Assembly (NCBI GenBank): GCA_003427395.1
Contig: BFEA01000461.1
Location: 273,652-315,110 of the forward strand
DNA: 41,459 bases
DNA from: Chara braunii
Lineage: Eukaryota; Streptophyta; Charophyceae; Charales; Characeae
Direction: 5' to 3'
The notes under the pieces were generated by a model that was given only the letters and a program-made list of their open reading frames with translations, searched no databases and was not told where the DNA came from. Every line of letters starts with the position of its first letter. Position 1 is the stretch's first letter. The translations under genes were made by a program, and so were the position numbers. Positions 10,523 to 20,818 of this stretch are shown here, piece after piece.

Positions 10523-10605
10523 GGGAAACTCAGTAGGGCATTCAGTCTATGGGCAAAACTCAAAAATCAGTTGTGTTTCAGTCCATGTATGGACGGGTCA
10601 TCACA
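10523..10605 (-). repeat. LTR start of a third Gypsy family, minus orientation
   Basis: On the minus strand TGTGATGACCC starts at 10605, immediately after a purine tract (GAGGGGGGAGTAG, 10618-10606) and the chromodomain-like pol end. This is therefore the genuine U3 end of a minus-strand 3' LTR. Its inverted partner is at 10195-10280. The LTR's other end could not be found. Confidence 0.7.
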
Positions 10606-10897
10606 CTACTCCCCCCTCAAGAGCGAGGTCTCTTCGAGCGAGTAACTCATTTTGAGTCCTCGACAAACACATCGTAAGCGAGCAAGGCAAAGAGGTTCCT
10701 AGAGTACTCTGTTGGAGTGAGCCTGCAGAGATCTTAGGTACAACGTTAGTGACGATTTGTCGCTCGTATGCTTTGACGACACGCGGTGCACTGCGTAGCA
10801 GTTCCTGTTTGGAAATCCAGTACAGATCGTCTAATGGGTGATACATGAAGTGAACTTGGTACTTTCTGTTGCGTTGTCGAGCGCATCGGTCCGGCAC
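10601..10897 (-). pseudogene. Gypsy pol C-terminal chromodomain-like remnant (third family)
   Basis: Minus-strand frame with RKYQVHFMYHPLDDLYW, then SKQELLRSAPRVVKAYERQI. This aligns with the tail modules of element 1 (QYRVSF ... TREELMRTTPQVIAGYER) and of the LTR A element (QYKVKF ... SKKELLPTAPDIVAAYER). After the module it continues for about 45 less conserved residues to a TGA that overlaps the first bases of the LTR. The upstream part of pol is missing; the sequence changes abruptly near 10890 to unrelated GC-rich DNA. Confidence 0.75.
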
Positions 10898-11760
10898 CTC
10901 ACAGGGCAGCGCGGGACCCTCCCGGCCGCGTCACGCAGGAGTTTGTCTTTAACCCTTCGTCGCAGATATACATGGAGCTTCCGCAAAGCCGCTCCGGCCG
11001 AGTGCGCCAGCCATACCTCTCGCGAGCCCCTACAGCAGGATAGGGCCTACGAGAGGCACGACTAACCTCCACCTTACGGGAGCTGTCACCTCCCTTCGGT
11101 GGGCGTATCCCTGCCGAACTACCAGTCCACAGTACGAAAGTTGATCAATTGCAATCGCAGAGGTGGACCAGCCGAGGGCGTTTCTCGTTCGCTGTAGCAT
11201 AGGGGCTACGCGCGGTAATACGCGTCTATCGGACCCGCACGCGAACCGACATCTTGGGGGGGTTGAGGCCCCAAGCGCGGCTCGTCGCCGGTCGACTTGG
11301 ACGCATCCCACACGCCACGCGCACACCACTATAAAGAACATAAAAATAAAACACACACACACACGTACGTATATATAGTTATACAAGGCGACACTGAACA
11401 AACATACTTTGTATAAAACCGCGGGGACGCAGAGCCTACTCATATCGACTCGCAATGCAAACGTGCGCAAGCAGTCGCAAATGATGGTGTACTATGTAGT
11501 GCCCATATTCAAGCGATCCCTCGTGGATCCGAGTACCGCTTATGACACACAAGTGTCAGACTCGAGGTATCGTGAGGGTCTACTCCCTCACGATATTGCA
11601 CGGCTGAAGGAATAGCCGAGCGGCCGTGAGACCTCAGGCCTTTGGCTCGAGTGTCTCGACAGGCAAGGCAAATAGGCTCTGCGCGGGGGGAAATTCCTTC
11701 CATGCAGAGCCTAGGGTTTGGGATGTCCTGGACAAGGACCTTGAATCCCGGCCCAGGACC
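10898..11760. other. Unassigned GC-rich segment with a CA/TA microsatellite
   Basis: GC-rich sequence without a recognisable coding frame on either strand. It contains a (ca)n and gta/ta microsatellite at about 11349-11382 and a perfect 11-bp hairpin at 11568-11595. A faint resemblance to small-subunit rRNA (gttgatcaattgc near 11140, read in reverse) is too short to call. Its origin, perhaps another element's LTR, is unknown. Confidence 0.4.
11568..11595. other. Perfect 11-bp hairpin, 6-nt loop
   Basis: TATCGTGAGGG, a 6-base loop, then CCCTCACGATA, extendable by G:T pairs. No run of T follows, so nothing shows that it is a terminator. It could be a relic of an inverted-repeat element. Confidence 0.6.
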
Positions 11761-12690
11761 AACGTCCGACTGAGAATTTATTAGGAAGCATACAATCAGG
11801 AAAAGGGGTTTACCTTTCTTTTCTTAACCCCAACCCCAACTTTTACCCTTAATACGCGGGCCCCTCAGGCCACGCGAACTACCAACATAGGTACACATAT
11901 ATTTTTATATACATATAAGGGGGATAAGCATATGACGACAGAACATACCTGCAATCACATCAAAGAGTCGAACAAAATCCATGCACTACACGGAGTCAAC
12001 CCCAACCATTCTCTATACTCATACCCCTCGCTTTAGCCATGCAAGCCCCAGCCTCCTGTCCAACCAACCATAATTAAATACTCAGTACCTTTGTTAAATG
12101 GACATTCAATAAAAGTCCGGGTGAAACCTTAACAAAACAATAAAATCACCAGAGCTAAACCTTTTTTAGGTTGAGTATTGAGGGTGAATTGGAACTGAGT
12201 CGTAAACCGACGAATCAGCAACCGACCTGTTATCGATGATAACAGAAGGTGATCCTCGTGATTGAATGTGTGCCTAATATAATAAATAAATAAAAAATTG
12301 AATTATCAATATTTCGATATTCTTGTATTTTGTTTTCATTTCTATTGAAGATTTTTTAATTTTATTCTAACCCCTCAATAGGTACTCTAAGAAAATAAGC
12401 TAATTTTGTTGCTCTTTTTTCAATTTCATTTAAAATCAATCTATCTTCTATTACATAAGGCATATTAATCCACAAAATCCTGAATCGAATTGTTCAAAGA
12501 AGGACCTATAACACAAAAAGGCCAATGTTCAGGCTAAACTTATAAGCGCACAAGGAATAATCTCTATACCCTATTCTTACGGAAATCCTCCTGATAACCA
12601 AGCCTAAGTCTATCCCTGCGCACGTGCCCAAGAAAAAAAAAGGCAGATCTTTGGCATCATCTACCCTACCCGGGGTGGATCGCCAAAATT
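11761..12690. other. Non-coding stretch with an AT-rich island
   Basis: No gene recognised. Composition changes sharply at about 12270-12480, where AT dominates. There the minus strand has a ~44-codon open stretch containing MPYVIEDRLILNEIEKRATK and ending at a stop near 12371, flanked by stops and matching nothing I recognise. A short perfect hairpin (CTGTTATC gat GATAACAG) lies at 12227-12245. An organelle-derived insert is possible but unproven. Confidence 0.35.
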
Positions 12691-12730
12691 GCCACCTGTC
12701 GAAATATAATCCAACTCCTCTAAATTAAGA

Positions 12731-13270
12731 AAATTTCGACAGCGCTTCCCGTAGGAAAAGTGTCATCGTAGAGCCTTAAAATCAAACTTTTGGGTTCCAG
12801 AAAGTCAAAATTTGTCAAACTCCCTAAATTAGTAAAAATTTGGGCAGCACTTCCTTTAGAAAGGAAGACTTTCCAGATTTATACTAAGCCAGATATGAAC
12901 TCATGCATAAAATTTGAGTCCTGCTAAGACAAAATTTTTACCAACTGCTTAGATTTGTAGAAATTTCGACAGCGCTTCCCGTAGAGAAAGTGTTATTCCA
13001 AGATTTATACAAAGCTAAGTTTATGATCTGAAATGACTCTTCAAGGCCCAATTTTGTCGAAATCCCTGAATTGGCAAAAATTTGGGCAACACTTCCTTTA
13101 AAAAAAGAGGCTTTCCATATTTTTACTAAGTCGAAGAGTCAAAAAAGAACTGGATCCTGAAGAAGACAAAGTTTCGACTAACTCCTTGGTTTTGTAGAAA
13201 CTTCGGCAGCACTTCCCGTAGAGAAAGTAGCTTACCAAGATTTATACAAGACCAAGTAAAAATAAAGGAT
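12731..13270. repeat. Tandem repeat, five units of ~105-125 bp, alternating types
   Basis: The anchor aaatttcgacagcgcttccc or its variant recurs at 12731, 12836, 12961, 13078 and 13198. Units 1, 3 and 5 read cgRcagcRcttcccgtag. Units 2 and 4 read gggcaRcacttccttta. The array therefore has a dimeric, higher-order structure of about 230-240 bp. Each unit continues with a block like ccaagatttatactaag. No coding potential. Confidence 0.85.
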
Positions 13271-13590
13271 CCCAGAAAATGCAAAAAATTGATCTAAGTA
13301 AAATAAACTTAACTAAGAAAATGCAGGAATTGAAACTAAACTCCTATGGCTCTAGCACGTGGCGAGCAACTAAAGCAACTAATCAGACTAAGTAGTGGCA
13401 TCACTTAGTCACATGCAGGCCAAACCACAAAGGTAAGTACTCTCACCATCCCCAAGTCAACTTAGCAAACAATAGTTCATAGTCTTTTAATGATTTATCC
13501 CCTTATACCCAGCTTCAATAGGGTATAAAGCTAGACCACACAAACTTATGGAACATGTCTAGCCCAACCATGAAGTATACACAAACACGG
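13271..13590. other. Short non-coding spacer before the LTR-like repeat
   Basis: Moderately AT-rich, with no gene or repeat recognised. It has no counterpart upstream of the right-hand copy at 37504, which helps define 13591 as the left edge of the long direct repeat. Confidence 0.4.
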
Positions 13591-14266
13591 TGCAAACAAA
13601 CGGCACCGTCGAGATCAAGGATCTAGACGATGGAAAATATTAGCACCACTACTAAAAGCACTAGTGGAAGCAAGTGGGAGAGTCATGGGATGAAAAGAAA
13701 GCAAAATAATAGTGTTGGGAGGGCTGCCCAGCAGTCCAAGATATCTCGGATTAGCTAGGCATGAGAAAATACAGCCTCAAGAGGCCCAACATGAAAAAAA
13801 GGCTGCCCTTAGAAAATCGGAGCAAAAGGGGCTCAAAATTGGGCAAACAGGAGCAAAGTGGAGCCCTCTAGGAGCATGGGGGTGCCATTGTTGGAATCCG
13901 AGATGTAACGGCCAAGTAACAGCCATGAACCTGGCCTTGAATGAGGCCTTAGGGCCTAGAAAGAGGGTACACACCAGTTTGACACTTGTCACAGCTGAAA
14001 TAAAAGAAAAAGAAAGAAAAATGGGAGACAAAGGAGGGAGAATCAGACAAAAAGGGAAAAAAGAGTGGAGGAGAGTGTGTCGGCCTATTGGGTCCAGCAC
14101 AGTAGGGACTGACACGTCCCAACTGTAACCTCATCCCTCCTAGAATAAGGGAGGGCAATCCGGAATGTAGCGATATGACCCTTGGCGCCATATCTCAATA
14201 AAATCTAAATTAAAAAGCAGAAAATGAGAGAAAATGCAAAAAGGAAGTGGTCGATTTTCTTTTTGA

Positions 14267-14293
14267 CCATGGATCTGAGATCAGATCTCATGG
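14267..14293. other. GATCT-containing hairpin (copy in L)
   Basis: CCATGGATCTG, loop AGAT, CAGATCTCATGG forms an 11-bp stem with one bulged base. The same hairpin is kept at 38180-38206 in the right-hand copy. A related perfect 8-bp hairpin (ccgtgaga ... tctcacgg) occurs near 37250. Confidence 0.7.
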
Positions 14294-14508
14294 TGGAGAG
14301 GAACTAGCCGTTTTTTGTGGGCCAGCTCAAAACAGCTAGCTCCGGAATGAGGTGGCAGCCCAAAATGGAAAGAAACAAAAAAGGGAAAAGGACAAAACTG
14401 TGCATTTGGCCCAAAAAGAGAGCCAGATGCACAAAAAATTGAAAAAGTGGACTTAGGGGCTCAAAATTGAAGCAAGGACTACTAGGGCGTAGCACGGATT
14501 ATTGCTGG

Positions 14509-14533
14509 CCTTGGATCTCAGCCAGATCCAAGG
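14509..14533. other. Perfect 10-bp hairpin, present in all three copies
   Basis: CCTTGGATCT, loop CAGCC, AGATCCAAGG. Identical hairpins are at 15900-15924 and 38422-38446. They are conserved in all copies while neighbouring bases vary, but three copies are too few to show selection. Confidence 0.7.
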
Positions 14534-15333
14534 CTGAAAATGTGCCGCCACATGGAAAAATGCTCCGGCCTACCCAAGGGAGGCCGAAACTTGAAAAAAT
14601 TGAGAAAAAGGCCCACAAGGCCTTTTTCTTTCGAGTATTGTTGCCCCTTGGGCATTAGGACCCAAGGGGGCAGCATTTGAGCAACGGAAAAGAGGCCGAA
14701 GTAGGCCAAGAGGCAGTCCGAGTTGGTACCAGCCACTCGGACTGCATGTACTTGGCCAAAATGAGGCCCAGGTACCTCCAGAAGGGCCTAGTAGGGGAAT
14801 TTTGCCTTGGGGGTACCTCCGTTCACCCCAAGGCACTTGGAGAGGCTCATGGGCTAGCCGGACTGCTCGTTTCAGCCTACATAAGTTGAGGATGCTGTCC
14901 GCCACTCTCACATTTGCATGAGTGCCCATGCTGCCCAAGTGAGCTCAAATGAGCACCTTTGCACTTGGAGTGAGGAGAGAGCAGCCCATGCTAGTAGGAG
15001 AGCTTAGAGGAGACTAGGAGGTAGTGGGAAAGACTATAGAGGATACTGACGGTGGGAGAGACACTTGGGAGGTGATCCGCCATATCCCCCCTGGCTGTAG
15101 GAGAGAAGGAAAGGCTAGAGGAGTCCCATTATCCCTCCTAGAGGGGAGGTCTCCATAGCCATAGCAGAGGAAGCTTGCCATAGACTAGGAGAGAGTAAGG
15201 AAGGAGGAGAGAGGGGCTTGGAGAAGAAGGAAGCCATAGCCAAGAGGGGATTGTGCAAGGAGTGGAAGCTTCATCAAGGAGACGCCATCATCCAGGAACC
15301 AACAAGGTGAGAGGAAGGAAGAGACTTCTTCAT

Positions 15334-15530
15334 CTTCATCTTCTTTTTCTTCTTCTTCTTCCTCTTTTTCTTCTTCTTCATCCTCTCTCCCCTTCATCCT
15401 CTCCCCCTTCATCTTCACCTTCCTCCTCTTCGCTCTCAATTCTCTTTGTCTTCTTTCTCTTCTTCTCCATCTCCATCTCCCTCATCTCTCTCCCTTTCTC
15501 CTCCATCTTCTTCCTCTCATGGGTTACTCA
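15334..15530. repeat. CT-rich (ctt/tcc)n microsatellite in L copy 1
   Basis: Long polypyrimidine run of ttcttctt and ctcc units starting about 30 bp after a splice-donor-like AAG|GTGAG. Counterparts are at about 16709-16880 and 39236-39425, each with a different length, as expected for slippage. Confidence 0.85.
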
Positions 15531-15589
15531 AACTCTCTCCTTCCACTTGCACACTAGGGGGTAGTACTCCGATTCTTTTCTAGATAATC

Positions 15590-15745
15590 CATGATGCAAT
15601 CATAAAGATTTGGGCTCTCCAAACTTGTGTTTTTCACTCTTACACTAGTAGGTAGTATAACGCTACACCCATGAATGATCCATGATGCAATCATGGTGAT
15701 TTAGGTTCTCCAAACTTATGTTTTTCACTCCCACACTAGTAGGTA
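15590..15745. repeat. 91-bp satellite, left island 1
   Basis: About 1.7 units. The landmark ccaaac recurs at 15619 and 15710, exactly 91 bp apart. The unit contains cactagtaggtag, gcgctacac and gatgcaatc. The island is cut by the 1391-bp duplication junction. Confidence 0.9.
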
Positions 15746-16920
15746 GCAGCCCAAAATGGAAAGAAACAAAAGAGGGAAAAGGACAAAATTGTGCATTTGG
15801 CCCAAAAAGAGAGCCAGATGCACCAAAAATTGAAAAGGTGGACTTAGGGGATCAAAATTGAAGCGAGGACTACTAGGGGGTAGCACAGATTATTGCTGGC
15901 CTTGGATCTCAGCCAGATCCAAGGCTGAAAATGTGCCGCCACATGGAAAAATGCTCCGGCCTACCCAAGGGAGGCCGCAACTTGAAAAAATCGAGAAAAA
16001 GGCCAACAAGGCCTTTTTCTTTCAAATATTGTTGCCCCTTGAGCATTAGGACCCAAGGGGGCAGCATTTGGAAAAGAGGCTGAAGTAGGCCAAGAGGCAG
16101 TCCGAGTTGGTACACGCCACTCGAACTGCATGTACTTGGCCAAAATGAGGCCCAGGTACCTCCAGAAGGGCCTAGTAGGGGAATTTTGCCTTGGGGGTAC
16201 CTCGGTTCACCCCAAGGCACTTGGAGAGGCTCATCGGCTGGCCGGACTGCTGGTTTCAGCCTACATAAGTTGAGGATGCAGTCCGCCACTCTCACATTTG
16301 CATGAGGAGTGCCCATGCTGCCCAAGTGAGCTCATAGGAGCACCTTTGCACTTGGAGTGAGGAGAGAAGAGCCCATGCTCGTAGGAGAGCTTAGAGGAGA
16401 CTATGAGGTAGTGGGAAAGACTCTAGAGGATAGTGATGGTGGGAGAGACACTTGGGAGGTGATCCGCCATATCCCCCCTGGGTGTAGGAGAGAAGGAAAG
16501 GCTAGAGGAGTCACATGAGCCCTCCTAGAGGGGAGGACTCCATAACCATAGCTGAGGAAGCTTGCACGGCCTGGGAGAGAGTAAGGAAGGAGGAGAGAGG
16601 GGCGTGGAGAAGAAGGAAACCACAGCCAAGAGGGGATTGTGCAAGGAGTGGAAGCTTCATCAAGGAGACACCATCATCAAGGAACCAACAAGGTGAGAGG
16701 AAGGAAGAGACTTCTTCATCTTCATCTTCTTCTTCTTCCTCTCTCCCCTTCATCCTCTCCCCCTTCACCTTCCTCCTCTTCACTTTCATTTTTCTTTGTC
16801 TTCTTCCTCTTCTTCTCCATCCTTCTCATCTCTCTCCCTTTCTCCTCCATCTTCTTTTACTTCATCTTCTTCCTCCCATAGGTTACTCAAACTCTCATCT
16901 TCCACTTGCACACTAGGGGG
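15746..16920 (+). repeat. Second copy of the 1391-bp duplicated LTR-like segment
   Basis: Repeats 14355-15560 with scattered substitutions and small indels (for example, 14 bases present at 14674 are missing near 16070, and the CT-rich tract is shorter). It then runs into satellite again. It includes its own splice-donor-like site at 16692 and TATA-like ctacataag at 16261. Confidence 0.85.
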
Positions 16921-16924
16921 TAGT

Positions 16925-17842
16925 ACTCCGATTCTTTTCTACATAATCCATGATGCAATCATGGTGATATGGGCTCTCCAAACTTGTGTTTTTTCAATCT
17001 TCCACTAGTAGGCAGTATAGCGCTACACCAATGAATGATCCATGATGCAATCTTCGTGATTTGGGTTCTCCAAACTTGTGTTTTTCACTCCCACACTAAC
17101 AGGTAGAATAACGCTACACTCATGGATGCTTTTTGATGCAATCTTGGTGATTTGGGCTCTCCAAACTTGTGTTTTTCACTCCCACACTAGCAGGTAGTAT
17201 AGCGCTACACTCATGGATGCTTCTTGATGCAATCATGGTNNNNNNNNNNNNNNNNNNNNNNNNNNNNNNNNNNNNNNNNNNNNNNNNNNNNNNNNNNNNN
17301 NNNNNNNNNNNNNNNNNNNNNNNNNNNNNNNNNNNNNNNNNNNNNNNNNNNNNNNNNNNNNNNNNNNNNNNNNNNNNNNNNNNNNNNNNNNNNNNNNNNN
17401 NNNNNNNNNNNNNNNNNNNNNNNNNNNNNNNNNNNNNNNNNNNNNNNNNNNNNNNNNNNNNNNNNNNNNNNNNNNNNNNNNNNNNNNNNNNNNNNNNNNN
17501 NNNNNNNNNNNNNNNNNNNNNNNNNNNNNNNNNNNNNNNNNNNNNNNNNNNNNNNNNNNNNNNNNNNNNNNNNNNNNNNNNNNNNNNNNNNNNNNNNNNN
17601 NNNNNNNNNNNNNNNNNNNNNNNNNNNNNNNNNNNNNNNNNNNNNNNNNNNNNNNNNNNNNNNNNNNNNNNNNNNNNNNATTTGGGCTCTCCAAACTTGT
17701 GTTTTTCACTCTTACACTAGTAGGTAGTATAGCGCTACACCCATGAATGATCCATGATGCAATCATGGTGATTTCGGCTCTCCAAACTTGTATTTTTCAC
17801 TACCACACTAGCAGGTAATATAGCGCTACACTCATGGATGCT
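16925..17842. repeat. 91-bp satellite, left island 2 (contains assembly gap)
   Basis: The landmark ccaaac lies at 16978, 17070, 17161, then after the gap at 17691 and 17782, spacing 91-92 bp. The array ends inside a unit at about 17842, joining unrelated sequence. The distance across the gap (530) is not a multiple of 91, so the gap length is probably only an estimate or the hidden units vary. Confidence 0.9.
17240..17679. other. Assembly gap of 440 N
   Basis: Run of N inside the satellite, where short reads cannot be placed uniquely. Open frames spanning it are artefacts. Confidence 0.99.
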
Positions 17843-19943
17843 TAGGGAAATGGTGCGCGGCCTAAGGATGACGCTTAGCCTGCGCACAAGAGAAGAGAAA
17901 CACTCAAAGAACCATTGGACTGCCTGCGTATTGGAAGGAGCAATTGCACGAGAACACAACTATGAATCAAAAAAAAATCAGCGCTACGGAATGACCAGCG
18001 AGACTACCACCCGGCGTGAGGGCTGAGCTACATCCCCAATGTCAAAGCTCTCTCGCGCGATGGCCTACCCCCATCCATCTCAAAGCACTAGGTGGGGGTG
18101 ACCTCGGGACGAACGGCCCGCGCCCTGAGCATGAGCGTGGGCGGGCCGAGCCAACTGGGACCCGCAGTGGGGTCAACTAAGGCTCGAAAGTCTACCCGGG
18201 TTTGGCCCTACAACAATGGTGGAGGTGACGGGCACGGGTTAAATTGACCCTTGCGATTCCGATGGGGGCGCCCGACGCATTGACGTGTACACAACCCAAG
18301 ATAAGGAAAATGGACTTGTGTTTGCTCTTACCCTTGTGAGAAATCAGATTTGAGAGTGGCTAGGTGCATGGCATGGCCAGGCCAGGAGGTATAACATGCA
18401 TGCTATGCACTTGATCAGCCATTTCCTTGTGGAATGGCTCTAGCCCTCCTTCGTCCGGTGCTGGTGTTCGCCGGTCTGGGGAAGCCTTGGGCAAGTCGCA
18501 GGTTGACCCTTCCTCTTCGTATGAAAGAAGGACTCCGGTTACCTGCCAGGCGGTTGGTGCTTGGCTTAGGCCGCGCTCCAATGAAAATCCCGCGGCGGAG
18601 TGATCCGACCAAACGGGTGCCCTTCTCTCTCCTTCTTTGAGCCCAGTGGGCTCATGCACATTGCACTTTTATTTTGAAATACTTGAAGGAACCAATATGA
18701 ACACAACGGGTCATCAAGAAGGAACAATCCCACCCTATGAAAGGACAAACAAGTAAAGAGAAAGGGAATGAAGGGAGTTGCTAGACTCAAGAAAAACTAG
18801 CTCACCTTGGAAGACTCTCACGAGAAGGAACCAACCACTATGTATGAAAATAGGGGGAGTGACACTCATTGTCCGCAGAGAAAAATGTGAGTTATGGGTA
18901 GGAAGCGCTGGGAGCACCAAGGGAAAGGCACTTGTATTCTATGTGTCCCACTTGGGACTTGTGTTTGCATGGTGGAATTCGAGCGTCCTGCCTTTCGAAA
19001 GGAAAGGATTGGTTTGCAACGGCCGGTGCGGGTTGCAAAACGTCGCTCTCTTTTTGTAGACTGCCCTGTGTTCGGGTGTGGAGGTCAGGCCACCGAGCTG
19101 TCGGACGGGAGTTTGTCACGCCGGGTGATTAGTAGCATTCTCGTTCGAGCGGTGACGAGCTTTGGCTCGATGATTTGTCGGGCGGGGTGTGAAACGTCTC
19201 CTTAGGCGGGGCTTAGCCTGTTGACTGGCGGGGGGAGTACCACTGCATGCGGACAAAGACGGAGCCTCGGAGTCGATTAGTAGCTTCTCGTAGCATGGTT
19301 CTGGAAAGGCTGATTCTTATCGGACCGATGGAAGTGAATGCCCGAACGGCTGACTTTTGTCCCTGTACTTAGGCACACGGGGTAGCCCTCGGTGTCGGTA
19401 TGGATGTGCAAGAGCGGCAAGACGGGATGGGGTATTCTGGATACAAGAAAAGGGTTAACGCCTTGCCGGAGCTTGGGTACCGCGCTCGTGACGGTTGAGC
19501 TGCGTTTGAGGTATGGGATAAAACTCTACCGATAGTACCAGCGGAGATACCATATTGGGGATGACCGGTGAGGAGATGACCGACCCGTATGTGAGACTGA
19601 TTTTTTAATGTGTTCCCCCCTCCGTAAGGATTGCTTGAGCTGGGATTGTTGGACGGGCATATTTCTAAGTCTATCCCCCCTCCTTTCTAAGTCCACATGA
19701 GTGAGAGATGATCGGAAGGAAGAAGGATAGAGGTCAGTTGGAATGGAACCAAGAGAAGGAATGTGGGGAAATGGATGGCTGACCGAGGGTATTATGGGAA
19801 GGAGGTACTTAGAAATGGGGAGGTAAATTAGGGAAACCTTGACGAGGGGTCTGAAATAATTCTCATCTAGAACAAGGGTTGACCTGACCAGAAGGACCGG
19901 TTGGTACTCTTTCATGAAAACAGGGGTCGGGTGCTGAAACAAG
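17843..19943 (+). other. Non-coding leader between satellite and first ORF
   Basis: No convincing coding frame, RNA gene or tandem repeat in 2.1 kb. It is GC-rich in the first 500 bp, then mixed. By position it would be the 5' untranslated leader of the giant element. No plant-type primer-binding site was recognised near either end. Confidence 0.4.
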
Positions 19944-20755
19944 ATGGCGCGATGGTTGCCTTCCCCGATCTATACCAGCGGCCAGGAAATGCCAGTAGAT
20001 GTAAAGGATGGGGTACCGGTCGTCCTCCCGGTAAATGGAGCGTGGACGGACCTTGAACCAGCGTATCAAACAACAATGCTGGAAGGGGAGGACGCTTTTC
20101 TTTGGATAGAGACAGTATGGACTCATGTCAGCTTGACGAGGTTGTCGCCGAGTTCAATGGATTTCGAATTCCGAAGGACAATGGAAGCCCGGGGCTGGGT
20201 CTACTTGTCGCAAGGTGGGGAAAATGCTATGGTCATAGAGTTGGCACTCGGGAATACGCCGGACGAGTTGTTTAGGAAGGCTGAAGCGGAGGTTGTATGG
20301 GCTGCGTGTCAGCGGAGGGAAATGGAAATGGAAAGGGTAGATATGCGGGTGGAACTTCGGGATAGAGGGAGCATAAGGCGACCCATCAGAACCATGCGAT
20401 GCGTGCTGCCTCCCTTCCTGGTGGACGCAGTTTTCGGAACCCGGAGCAGGTTAGTACAGATATGTCGGTCCATGACGAACCTCGGACTATACCTGTGCGC
20501 TAGGCAAGACTTCCTCCGGTTGTCGGTGGAAATAAGGCCTTTTGAGGGGAACTGGGCGGACGAGTTGGCCGAGATACTAAACTGCCTTAGAGTGGACGAT
20601 GTCTTTGTCTCTAGCTCCGTGCATTGGGGGATAGTCTATAGAAATGTGGCAATAGGGAGACATTTCTGGAAGGGGTGAAAGAGTTGTTCTATAACGAAGA
20701 GGACGACTTCAGTGATGAAGACGAAGATGATGAGATAGAGGACTGGGACTTCTAA
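19944..20755 (+). pseudogene. Unrecognised ~265-aa ORF, tandem family copy 1
   Basis: Starts at the ATG in caagATGGCG, a context shared with copy 3. It is open for 244 codons. A frameshift near 20652-20656 then hides its true end: the continuing frame reads TFLEGVKELFYNEEDD and finishes in an acidic tail (SDEDEDDEIEDWDF, stop 20753-20755). Family blocks: early hydrophobic VVLPV; middle RGWVYLSQGG with ALGNTPDELF; later LPPFLVDAVFG; a degenerate RPFEGNWADEL; and the end block. No transmembrane segment, zinc finger or enzyme motif is visible. Function unknown. Its place upstream of gag on the same strand suggests an accessory retroelement protein, comparable in position to ORF1 of Ogre-type elements, though no sequence similarity is claimed. 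Confidence 0.65.
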
Positions 20756-20818
20756 GAGGGGTGGGGTGACTTAACTTAGGAAGGACGGGTGGCCTGGTAT
20801 TGTGCAGGAAGGGGAAAG

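Larger units (their letters stand above)
14355..15745 (+). repeat. First copy of a 1391-bp tandem duplication
   Basis: The sequence from gcagcccaaaatgg at 14355 recurs at 15746, so the region is duplicated head to tail with a 1391-bp period. At the junction, satellite sequence ending aggtag passes directly into gcagccc, whereas the original context is ggtggcagccc. The short shared ggtRg/gcagccc suggests microhomology-mediated unequal exchange between the satellite and upstream DNA. Confidence 0.85.
13591..17842 (+). repeat. Left LTR-like repeat block (unit L) with 91-bp satellite
   Basis: From TGCAAACAAACGGCACCGTC at 13591 this sequence is highly similar, for about 2 kb in the same orientation, to the sequence starting at 37504; the two flanks differ. 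Features suggesting an LTR with leader: a TG start; a TATA-like cctacataag near 14876; CT-rich microsatellites; and a splice-donor-like AAG|GTGAG at 15305. The block then enters a 91-bp satellite, contains a 1391-bp internal tandem duplication, and ends at 17842. It could be the 5' LTR of the giant element or an independent long repeat. No primer-binding site was found after 17842. Confidence 0.55.

Noticed and set aside
10898-11340. rRNA fragment (short match near gttgatcaattgc, and gcggtaatacgcg)
   Set aside because: Matches are about 10-13 bases and not collinear with either rRNA. The surrounding sequence does not fit.
11608-11680. tRNA-like start (tagccgagcggcc)
   Set aside because: No GGTTCGANTCC box at the right distance and no acceptor stem pairing.
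17169-17766. Long open frames across 17240-17679
   Set aside because: They consist of assembly-gap N.
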